Assembly: GCA_900759105.1 (NCBI GenBank)
Contig: CAAETY010000069.1
Location: 1-56,111, forward strand
DNA length: 56,111 nt
From: Peptococcaceae bacterium
Lineage (GTDB): Bacteria; Bacillota; Peptococcia; Peptococcales; Peptococcaceae
Reading direction: 5' to 3'
The notes beneath the pieces were generated by a model that worked only from the letters and a program-made list of their open reading frames with translations, ran no database searches and had not been told where the DNA came from. Made by a program: the position numbers and the translations under genes. The stretch's first letter is position 1. Every line of letters starts with the position of its first letter. Below are positions 34,019 to 40,415 of this stretch, piece by piece.

Positions 34019-35214
34019 TGTGATACCTCTGCAAGACGTTCCTTCATTATTTCACGCCATTCATCTTCACTGTGAGAACCGCTTACCGGATCACCGACAA
34101 TGTTGCCATCGCTATCGACAAAGTAGGTAATTGGGAACGCTGTAATATTTGAAAGAATACCATCAAGTAAGGTATCATCAGGAACAATGCTTGGGAAGGT
34201 GATGCCGGATTTTTTCTGAATTTGCTTAGCGAGTTCGAGTTGTTCCTTGTCAACGCCATCTTTCTTGGTTGCAGTGTCAGCGACAACACTCATGATTTGC
34301 ATATCACTGTCCTTGAATTCATTGGAAAGATTTTCAAGCGCCGGCAATTCCTTGATGCAGGCAGAGCACCAGGTAGCCCAGACATTCACCACGGTGAGTT
34401 TTTTCTTGGCGAAGACAGAAGAATCGATTGCGTCACCATCAAGGGTTTTAGCCTTAAAGTCTCCAACGTTTGCCACAGTTGCAGCAGGTGGGATGGTATA
34501 ACCTAAGAAGTTTTTGTCGAGTGGCTGTGGTGTGCTTAAAGTGACGCCGTCTTTGAGTGAAGAGAGGGCACCATAGAGTGAAGCTGCTTCTTTTTTAGCA
34601 TCTTCTGGGGTGTCGTTGGTGTGAAGAACAAAAACATATTTTTCATTTTCACCGATTTTTTCATGGTTGGTAAATGCACTGTCTTCAAGCATGCTATCGG
34701 TGAATTCGGATTTATTATAGATAGCAAGGCGTGCCATTGGTTGGGTTTGGTCGAACCATTTTTGGTAGTCATCGCCCAGAAGCTGTTCGGTGGAATCCAA
34801 GCTAGGGGTTTTATCGCGAATGGATTTTGGTACATAGCGCCAATCAAAAACAGCAGTGTGAAGGGTGGAGTCTGCGTTAGCTTTCTGCCAATCAATGTCT
34901 TTGGAATCTTTGCGAATATCAACAACGTCAGCATCTTCGGTAGCAGTCATAAAGATGGTATTGCTCAATACGGCCTCACGAAGTTCCTTTGGCAGCGAAA
35001 GTGCCATACCGAGGTATTGATAAGTATCGGTTTCCTGCGGGATGAGGTTTACCGGTGGAATATCAATATCGGCATCTTTAACCACCTCACTGGTAGCAGA
35101 GGCCGGGATAGACATTGTATCGCTAGAAGAAGTGGATGTTGTTTTAGTGCCACAAGCGGAAAGACCAGCAGCAAGCGTGCAGCACAATAGTGCAGCGAGT
35201 AATTTACGTTTCAT
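34015..35214 (-). CDS. TlpA/ResA-like thioredoxin-fold lipoprotein
   Basis: 399 residues from ATG 35214 after AAGGAGGA. Signal peptide with lipobox LSAC, lipid-modified Cys21, then a Ser/Thr-rich linker. Residues about 45-240 form a domain I do not recognise. The C-terminal domain is redoxin-like with active site WATWCSACIKELP (C283, C286) and a cis-Pro region (ITAFPITYFVD). It should reduce or isomerise thiols outside the cytoplasmic membrane. Has its own promoter with a response-regulator-type repeat; overlaps the CXXC peptide gene. Confidence 0.9.
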   Translation of the reverse strand: MKRKLLAALLCCTLAAGLSACGTKTTSTSSSDTMSIPASATSEVVKDADIDIPPVNLIPQETDTYQYLGMALSLPKELREAVLSNTIFMTATEDADVVDIRKDSKDIDWQKANADSTLHTAVFDWRYVPKSIRDKTPSLDSTEQLLGDDYQKWFDQTQPMARLAIYNKSEFTDSMLEDSAFTNHEKIGENEKYVFVLHTNDTPEDAKKEAASLYGALSSLKDGVTLSTPQPLDKNFLGYTIPPAATVANVGDFKAKTLDGDAIDSSVFAKKKLTVVNVWATWCSACIKELPALENLSNEFKDSDMQIMSVVADTATKKDGVDKEQLELAKQIQKKSGITFPSIVPDDTLLDGILSNITAFPITYFVDSDGNIVGDPVSGSHSEDEWREIMKERLAEVSQ

Positions 35215-35256
35215 TAAAGTTCCTCCTTGAAATGACATATTGATTATTACGGTATT

Positions 35257-35290
35257 ATCATAACAATGGGCGTGTTAGATTTTTGTTAGA
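35257..35290 (-). promoter_or_regulatory. Regulated promoter of the redox cassette (direct repeat plus -10)
   Basis: Reading the minus strand: TCTAACA-N4-TCTAACA (35290-35273), then 10 nt, then TATGAT (35262-35257). There is no good -35 box; the second repeat covers its place, as in promoters that need an OmpR/PhoB-family activator. The same layout precedes the response regulator gene. Confidence 0.8.
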
Positions 35291-35309
35291 AAAAGTAGGA
35301 TTTTCAATT

Positions 35310-36419
35310 TTAATATGGTCGCGGAAAGGTTACGGTAAAGCAAGTACCTTTGTCACTGCTTGTGACGTTAATGGAGCCGTTATCAGCTTCAATGATAGTC
35401 TTTACCAGAGAAAGCCCAAGGCCGGCGCCACCCATGGCACGGGAGCGGGATTTGTCGACACGATAGAAAGCATCGAAAATATAAGGAAGGTGTTCATCAG
35501 CAATGCCGGGACCGTCGTCCTGCACGGTGATGGTGACATTGGTTGGATTTTCTCGTGCGGTAAGCCAAATATTTCCACCGGAATGCCCATATTTACAAGC
35601 GTTTTCCACAAGATTGGAAAAAGCACGGTAGATAAAGGCTGTGTTAGCGATGATGGTTGCATCGTCGCAGTCAATATGGCATTGTATCGCGCGTTCGGTG
35701 AGTAAAGATTCGAGGTCACTGACAATAGCCTCGAAAAGTGGTTCAAACCAAATGCTGTCTTTTTCGTGACGAATACCGGAATCAGCCGTTGCCAAAAGAA
35801 GCAAATCATCGACAGTGGCAGAGAGACGGTCAATATCAGTAAGCGTTTTTTGGGTATGTTCACGATAATCCTCAAGCGTAGCCTCTTTGTCAAGCGCCAA
35901 CACCTGAATTCCTGTTTTCATGGTAGCAAGCGGTGTTTTTAGTTCATGAGCAGCATTGGCGGTAAAACGCTTTTGCCGTAAAAAAGCATCATCTAAACGG
36001 CTCAACATGGCATTAAAACGGTCGGTGAGAAGACCAACTTCATTGTTGCCGGTGGCTTTAGGCAGACGCTCGGTAAGTGTGGTTTCGTCTATGGCTGCAA
36101 TGGCCTTGCTTAAATCAGAAAGCGGTTTCAACGCTTTACCGGTGATAAAATAGGCTGCGATTGCACCAAGAAACGTGATAATCACACACGAGAGGATGCT
36201 ATACAAATTAAACCGCGATTTGGCCATTTGAAGCGGATCCATGATGATATTTGCTTCAATAGGAATATTAAGTGCGTCAGTATCAGTCGAGGGATCCAAA
36301 AGCACCATAAATGAGGACTCTGCATTAAACATGGCAAGTAAAGTCAGTGCGGTCGTTGATATTGCCAGTACCAGTGCAGTAAGAATGGTGATGTGCCATT
36401 GTAGCGAGAGTTTATTCAT
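35310..36419 (-). CDS. Sensor histidine kinase
   Basis: 369 residues. Helices at about 8-30 and 72-94 flank a short ~40-residue external loop. HAMP domain about 95-145, HisKA with H158 in FTANAAHELKTP, and HATPase_c with N box NLVENACKYG, G1 DDGPGI, and G2 GGAGLGLSLV. The small sensor loop suggests sensing in or near the membrane. Overlaps the response regulator gene by 4 nt. Confidence 0.95.
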   Translation of the reverse strand: MNKLSLQWHITILTALVLAISTTALTLLAMFNAESSFMVLLDPSTDTDALNIPIEANIIMDPLQMAKSRFNLYSILSCVIITFLGAIAAYFITGKALKPLSDLSKAIAAIDETTLTERLPKATGNNEVGLLTDRFNAMLSRLDDAFLRQKRFTANAAHELKTPLATMKTGIQVLALDKEATLEDYREHTQKTLTDIDRLSATVDDLLLLATADSGIRHEKDSIWFEPLFEAIVSDLESLLTERAIQCHIDCDDATIIANTAFIYRAFSNLVENACKYGHSGGNIWLTARENPTNVTITVQDDGPGIADEHLPYIFDAFYRVDKSRSRAMGGAGLGLSLVKTIIEADNGSINVTSSDKGTCFTVTFPRPY

Positions 36420-37090
36420 TCCTGCTCCTCCATGACATAGCCTTGACCACGCACCGTTTTAATCAATTCGGTATCGGCATGGGCCGCAAGCTTCTTTTTA
36501 AGACTGTGAATATGATAACGTAATGTATTGGAAAAAGGGTCAAATGCATTGTTCCATACATGCTCTGTGATTTCTTCAGCACTGATGACTTGGTTTTTGT
36601 GGAGCAGCAAATATTCTAGAATGCCAAATTCCTTTCGAGTAAGCACGATAGGGGTATCGGCATAGCAGACCTGTTTAGCGGCAGGGTCTAAAGTAAGCGC
36701 ACCATTCTGAAGTGTGGTAGGTGCTTGAGAAAAATCACGGCGTAATAAATTTCGAATACGTGCTGCTAATTCGCCAAAGTCGAACGGCTTAACAAGATAG
36801 TCGTTAGCACCCTCGTCCAAGCCAAGGATACGGTCATCCACTGAACTACGTGCTGAAAGAATAATAATTTTGGTTGTAAGATCAGTTTTGCGTATTTCTT
36901 GCAGAACCTCTAGCCCATCTTTTTTAGGTAAATTTAAGTCAAGGATGATGAGGTCGTAATCATTAACAGCATATTCATATAATGCAGCTTCGCCGTCATA
37001 AACCACATCCACCGCGTAGCCACTGTGTTCTAAGCCTTTAGCAATATAGCCGGAAAGCGTGGCTTCATCTTCTACAAGCAGTAGTCGCAT
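36416..37090 (-). CDS. OmpR/PhoB-family response regulator
   Basis: 224 residues. Receiver domain with VEDE at the N-terminus, phosphoacceptor Asp51 (IILDLNLPKKDG) and LVKPFDFGEL; C-terminal winged helix with LTRKEFGILEYLLLHKNQVIS and RYHIHSLKKKL and TVRGQGYVM. First gene of the two-component operon. It is expected to bind the TCTAACA repeats ahead of itself and of the lipoprotein gene. Confidence 0.96.
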   Translation of the reverse strand: MRLLLVEDEATLSGYIAKGLEHSGYAVDVVYDGEAALYEYAVNDYDLIILDLNLPKKDGLEVLQEIRKTDLTTKIIILSARSSVDDRILGLDEGANDYLVKPFDFGELAARIRNLLRRDFSQAPTTLQNGALTLDPAAKQVCYADTPIVLTRKEFGILEYLLLHKNQVISAEEITEHVWNNAFDPFSNTLRYHIHSLKKKLAAHADTELIKTVRGQGYVMEEQE

Positions 37091-37120
37091 AATATTTCCT
37101 CCTTTGATGCGTGTTTATTA

Positions 37121-37154
37121 AGCATAGCACAATAATCGTTAGATTGTTGTTAGA
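37121..37154 (-). promoter_or_regulatory. Autoregulated promoter of the two-component operon
   Basis: Minus strand: TCTAACA-N4-TCTAACG (37154-37137), 10 nt, TATGCT (37126-37121). Repeat sequence, 11-nt period and distance to -10 equal those at 35257-35290. Confidence 0.8.
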
Positions 37155-37158
37155 TATG

Positions 37159-37191
37159 AAAAAAAGCCATCCCGGCAATTAAAGGGATGGC
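37159..37191 (-). terminator. Terminator of the NUDIX gene
   Basis: On the minus strand GCCATCCC (37191-37184) pairs with GGGATGGC (37173-37166), followed by seven T. It shields the two-component promoter from upstream transcription. Confidence 0.9.
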
Positions 37192-37199
37192 ATAGATGG

Positions 37200-37676
37200 T
37201 TATAGCGTTGGAATGGATACACCATCCAACACGGCCTCCAGCAAATCATCATTGTGGTAAATAAGCTTGAGAGAAAACGGCGGATGCTCTTCGGTTAAAA
37301 GACGCAAGAAAATACGATCCCCTTGCCAGAGATTGAGTGTATGAATCTCTTCCTTTGGCACCCAACGAAGGACGCCCTCATCGCAGTTTTCAATCATATC
37401 GCCGCTAAAACCATTGGCGGTATAGAGGTGCATGTATTCAGCTTCATTGTCATTGTAAACAAATGTAATAATACCACGATACCGCCAACGAGTGAGTGTG
37501 AGCCCAGTTTCCTCTTTGACCTCGCGTAAAAGACAATCATCAGGAGATTCACCGGCTTCAAATTTCCCGCCGACGCCAATCCACTTGCCCTTGTTGACAT
37601 CCTGTTTCTTTTTTATGCGATGAAGCATTAACATGGCATCCTTGGTTTCGATATAGCATAATGTGGTTAATTTCAT
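37200..37676 (-). CDS. NUDIX hydrolase (MutT/8-oxo-dGTPase-like)
   Basis: 158 residues. Complete Nudix box G37-x5-E43-x7-R51-E52-V-K-E55-E56-T-G58-L59. The pattern LCYIE...LMLHR and GKWIGVGGKFE matches the 8-oxo-dGTP diphosphatase group, so cleaning of oxidised nucleotides is likely but not certain; other NTP pyrophosphohydrolases look alike. Confidence 0.9.
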   Translation of the reverse strand: MKLTTLCYIETKDAMLMLHRIKKKQDVNKGKWIGVGGKFEAGESPDDCLLREVKEETGLTLTRWRYRGIITFVYNDNEAEYMHLYTANGFSGDMIENCDEGVLRWVPKEEIHTLNLWQGDRIFLRLLTEEHPPFSLKLIYHNDDLLEAVLDGVSIPTL

Positions 37677-37704
37677 GGAAATCCCTCATTTCTTTCTATT
37701 AGAA

Positions 37705-37733
37705 AGTATAAAAGATAGCTGCAAGAGATGCAA
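37705..37733 (-). promoter_or_regulatory. Promoter of the NUDIX gene
   Basis: Minus strand TTGCAT (37733-37728), 17 bp, TATACT (37710-37705): the same hexamers as the S10 promoter. Confidence 0.8.
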
Positions 37734-37787
37734 TCGAAAGAAAAATGAAAAAAACAACAAAAAATATAAAAAGTTTCTTAAAAAACG

Positions 37788-37816
37788 TTGACAAAAATAA
37801 GGGTAGTGGATATAAT
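37788..37816 (+). promoter_or_regulatory. Consensus promoter of tRNA-Ser
   Basis: TTGACA (37788-37793), 17 bp, TATAAT (37811-37816), preceded by an A-rich stretch that could act as an UP element. Start near 37823, only about 9 nt before the tRNA. Confidence 0.92.
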
Positions 37817-37831
37817 TAATATCGTTGTTGA

Positions 37832-37920
37832 GGAGAGATGTCCGAGTTTGGCTGAAGGAGCACGACTGGAAATCGTGTATACGGGAAACCGTATCATGGG
37901 TTCGAATCCCATTCTCTCCG
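37832..37920 (+). tRNA. tRNA-Ser (GGA)
   Basis: 89 nt with a long variable arm. Acceptor GGAGAGA/TCTCTCC, discriminator G, anticodon loop CTGGAAA (anticodon GGA), TTCGAAT T-loop. CCA is not encoded. Confidence 0.97.
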
Positions 37921-37952
37921 TCCTATAGTTCCATAGCAGTCCATGGAACGTT

Positions 37953-37980
37953 AAAAGCCCTCTGTTGAGGGCTTTTTTCT
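37953..37980 (+). terminator. Terminator of tRNA-Ser
   Basis: AGCCCTC (37956-37962) pairs with GAGGGCT (37967-37973), loop TGTT, then a T-run. A second palindrome GTTCCAT...ATGGAAC lies just before it. Confidence 0.9.
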
Positions 37981-38024
37981 TTTATATAGATTTTTGTAAG
38001 TGCATGAGATTCTATCAGTTCTAA

Positions 38025-38321
38025 ATCACGAGTCTAAGTCATGTTTTTTCTTTATTCATCTTATGCACTATTTTACAAAAACAGTGTAAAAGCCGTTATT
38101 TATCGGCGTTTAAGAAGTCTGAAAAATTTAAGGCGTGTTTTCTTTTGACGTTCACTGAAATGAGTATGAATGCAACAGTTAAGATGTATGACGGATTCTT
38201 GCGTAGCACAATACTTGTGTTGAAGCAGTTCGGAAAAAGAATTACTGATAATTTGACAAAAGAAGAACTCGAAGATTTCAACGAAATCATTGACATGATG
38301 CAGAGAAATCTCGAGCAATAA
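38025..38321 (+). pseudogene. Remnant of a MarR-family regulator gene
   Basis: The frame is open from about 38025 to TAA 38319-38321 but has no plausible start with a ribosome site. The last ~70 residues read like a MarR wing and dimerisation helix: KACFLLTFTEMSMNATVKMY followed by NLTKEELEDFNEIIDMMQRN. The DNA-binding helices upstream are gone or unreadable (Cys- and Leu-rich noise). ATG 38160 could give a 53-residue product but has no ribosome site. I read it as a decayed gene. Confidence 0.5.
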
Positions 38322-38325
38322 AAAT

Positions 38326-38349
38326 CTCCTACAAGTTACCTTGTAGGAG
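38326..38349. terminator. Hairpin after the MarR remnant
   Basis: CTCCTACAAG (38326-38335) pairs perfectly with CTTGTAGGAG (38340-38349). The T-rich flank is on the minus-strand side (ATTTTTATT), so it would work better as a minus-strand terminator, or is a relic. Confidence 0.5.
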
Positions 38350-38364
38350 TAAACGAAAAAAAGT

Positions 38365-38400
38365 GCACAGGCGGTTCTCGTCGCCGCCTTGCATTTTTAT
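38365..38400 (+). terminator. Probable terminator
   Basis: GCACAGGCGG (38365-38374) pairs with CCGCCTTGC (38384-38392) with one bulge, then ATTTTTAT. Likely the original terminator of the decayed MarR gene. Confidence 0.55.
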
Positions 38401-38409
38401 CTTAAACCA

Positions 38410-38568
38410 ATGACGAGAAAAAAACAAGATAAAACATATAACGGAGGGCGCTCATTAGAATACACGCTGATGATTAAGCGCCATCGTGTGATTACCGGAT
38501 TTTTTGATGTGTTATGTACATTTGTGAAAATACGCTGTGCATTCTGTTTAAGAAAATCGAAAAAGTAA
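38410..38568 (+). CDS. Doubtful small ORF
   Basis: A 52-residue frame, basic at both ends, with a hydrophobic centre (VITGFFDVLCTFVKI) and three Cys. No ribosome site precedes ATG 38410; the frame has another ATG at 38470, 23 nt after an internal GGAGGG. The stop abuts a strong hairpin. It may be noise in a decaying region; I cannot assign it. Confidence 0.2.
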   Translation: MTRKKQDKTYNGGRSLEYTLMIKRHRVITGFFDVLCTFVKIRCAFCLRKSKK

Positions 38569-38614
38569 TAGGCACCTTCTTTTGTGAATATCCAAAAGAA
38601 GGTGCCTATTTAAT
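38567..38614. terminator. Long perfect hairpin, bidirectional terminator
   Basis: 17-bp arms 38567-38583 and 38594-38610 (AATAGGCACCTTCTTTT and its complement) with a 10-nt loop; TTAATT follows. Strong stem but a weak T-run. Confidence 0.65.
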
Positions 38615-38730
38615 TATGCAATGAGTTGAAACAACGGCAGATTAAAATCAGGTATGAATATCGTTATATTCTTCGAAATAAGATGCTCCATAAATATAGA
38701 TATGACTGACTAATGCAATAAACTGAATGA

Positions 38731-38759
38731 TTGACGATGTTTGGAGAGCGTGGGATAAT
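38731..38759 (+). promoter_or_regulatory. Promoter of the TauE-Crp operon
   Basis: TTGACG (38731-38736), 17 bp, GATAAT (38754-38759). The 115 bases between the long hairpin and this promoter hold no gene that I can see. Confidence 0.75.
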
Positions 38760-38802
38760 AACAGTAATAGTTAGGCGTTAAGATAAAAAAAGGAGGCATG
38801 TG

Positions 38803-39528
38803 ATGCTTTATCTGGTGACGATTCTCGTTTCATTTGTTGGGGCGATGATTCATGGTGTGACCGGTTTTGGTGCTTCCCTTACAATTATGACGTTATTGCC
38901 GTATTTTGTGGATTTGCCATCGGCTGTCGCATTATCCGGCGTTATTCCAATGGTGCAAATGGCAGTGTTGGTATGGCTGCATCGTCGTGCTATCAATTTA
39001 CGTCGTGTCATCATCCCGGCATTTTTTTATTTGATTGGTTGTTGGATTTCTATTCGTTATACCTTGGATTTTGACCCAAGGCACTTAAAATCTGCATTTG
39101 GTATTTTTTTGATTATTGTAGGGATTTATTTTCTGCGTTTCAGCGACCGGGTCAAGGTGAAGGATACCATTCCGGTAATGTTTGTGTGTAGCTTTGTGTC
39201 CGGGTTGTGCAATGGCATCTTTGGTATTGGTGGCCCTTTGATGGTGCTGTATTATTTGGCGGCCTGCGATTCGATGGATGAATATGTAGGGAATATTCAG
39301 TGTGTATTTTTGGTAACGGATATTTACTGCTTGGGGTTACGCGCTCAAGAAGGTATTTTTACGACCGCCCTTATCGGACCATCTGTTGTAGGGATTGTGG
39401 CCATATTGATTGGTCAAGTGGTAGCGTCAAAGATTGTTTCGAAAATCAAAGACGAATCAGTGATTCGTTTTTGTACTTATTTAATGGTTTGCGTTTCCGG
39501 GGTAATTATGGCGATGACAAATCTGTAA
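38803..39528 (+). CDS. TauE/SafE-family anion exporter
   Basis: 241 residues, about eight membrane helices in two similar halves; HGVTGFGASL near the N-terminus and NGIFGIGGPLMVLYYL at the start of the second half are the family's paired glycine-rich motifs. Members move sulfite, sulfoacetate or other organosulfur anions. ATG 38803 is preferred, 6 nt after AGGAGG. The position upstream of a regulator and a sulfotransferase supports a sulfur-linked substrate, but this is inference. Confidence 0.88.
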   Translation: MLYLVTILVSFVGAMIHGVTGFGASLTIMTLLPYFVDLPSAVALSGVIPMVQMAVLVWLHRRAINLRRVIIPAFFYLIGCWISIRYTLDFDPRHLKSAFGIFLIIVGIYFLRFSDRVKVKDTIPVMFVCSFVSGLCNGIFGIGGPLMVLYYLAACDSMDEYVGNIQCVFLVTDIYCLGLRAQEGIFTTALIGPSVVGIVAILIGQVVASKIVSKIKDESVIRFCTYLMVCVSGVIMAMTNL

Positions 39529-39550
39529 TATGAAATAAGGAGTTGAAGGA

Positions 39551-40213
39551 ATGGCAAAGGAATTTATCAATTTACCGGGGGTAGAGCCTTGTTTTTTCAG
39601 AAAAGGGGATTATCTTATTGAATGCGGCGAACCGCTCGAATATATTTATTATTTGCGCAAAGGGACGGTTTATCGTGAGCTTGTGACAGACAAGGGTGTA
39701 GAAAGTATATTGTCCTGCAAGGAGAGTGGCGAATTGACAGATTCCTTGGTAGGCATATTGCACTTATATGGGCCGGCAGCAACACGGATATCACCCAATA
39801 ATTTTGTGGCTGGAACAGATTGCTATTGTTTGCGTATTCCGGCGGAAGAGTGCAAAGCATATTTCCATCAAAGTCCGGATTTGTTGGAACAACTGGTGGG
39901 AAGTGCTTTGTATGAGTACAATTATTTAATGAATTTGTATCTGGGAAAATCTGAGGTGCCGGCACCGTCACTGTTGTGTCGCTGGATGCTGTCGCGCATG
40001 AACAAAGCTGAGGATGGACAGTATTATCTCAAATCATACAATAATAATGATATTGCCAAGTTTTTAAGCATGCACAAAGTTACCGTATCGCGTATTTTTA
40101 TTGCCCTGCGCAATGAAGGTATTCTGGAAAAGGTTAATAAGGGGCACCGTATTATTGATATGACGCGGGTGCGCGCAATTGCGAATAATGAAGAGCAAAT
40201 CAAATATTCATAA
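39551..40213 (+). CDS. Crp/Fnr-family transcription regulator
   Basis: 220 residues. N-terminal cyclic-nucleotide-binding-like beta-roll (GDYLIECGEPLEYIYYLRKG, about 17-36), dimer helix about 115-135, and a C-terminal winged helix (NNNDIAKFLSMHKVTVSRIF). No FNR-type N-terminal Cys cluster is present, so it probably binds a small molecule; CprK, which senses chlorinated phenols in Desulfitobacterium, has this general architecture. In an operon with the exporter (22 nt gap) and just upstream of the sulfotransferase promoter. Confidence 0.9.
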   Translation: MAKEFINLPGVEPCFFRKGDYLIECGEPLEYIYYLRKGTVYRELVTDKGVESILSCKESGELTDSLVGILHLYGPAATRISPNNFVAGTDCYCLRIPAEECKAYFHQSPDLLEQLVGSALYEYNYLMNLYLGKSEVPAPSLLCRWMLSRMNKAEDGQYYLKSYNNNDIAKFLSMHKVTVSRIFIALRNEGILEKVNKGHRIIDMTRVRAIANNEEQIKYS

Positions 40214-40284
40214 AAAGTAGTTTTGTCATAAATTGTAGATAATTTCGTAATATTTGTTATATTAAAGAAAAACCGGCTTAAAAG

Positions 40285-40326
40285 TTAACCTGGGTTATTG
40301 CTTTTTTGATGGTTTAACTATAAAAT
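40285..40326 (+). promoter_or_regulatory. Candidate Crp/Fnr box and promoter of the arylsulfotransferase gene
   Basis: TTAAC (40285-40289), N4, GTTAT (40294-40298) has the 5-4-5 geometry of Crp/Fnr sites, with 4 of 5 symmetric positions. A -10 box TAAAAT lies at 40321-40326. With a start near 40333, the box centre is about 41.5 bp upstream, the usual activating position. No good -35 box is seen. Confidence 0.5.
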
Positions 40327-40340
40327 TTGATTATGCGATA

Positions 40341-40363
40341 TATCATCTGATGTATAGATGATA
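40341..40363 (+). promoter_or_regulatory. Inverted repeat in the arylsulfotransferase leader
   Basis: TATCATCT (40341-40348) and AGATGATA (40356-40363) are perfectly symmetric around a 7-nt centre. It would lie just after the predicted start, so it may be a second operator or an RNA hairpin protecting the 5' end. Confidence 0.5.
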
Positions 40364-40415
40364 AAAATAAACAACCAGTAAAAATTAACGAAAAGGATTT
40401 TAAGGAGGAAAAATT

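Noticed and set aside
38096..38318. Two minus-strand frames of 66-72 codons
   Set aside because: They lie opposite the MarR remnant, whose plus-strand reading has family-like residues; the minus frames do not.
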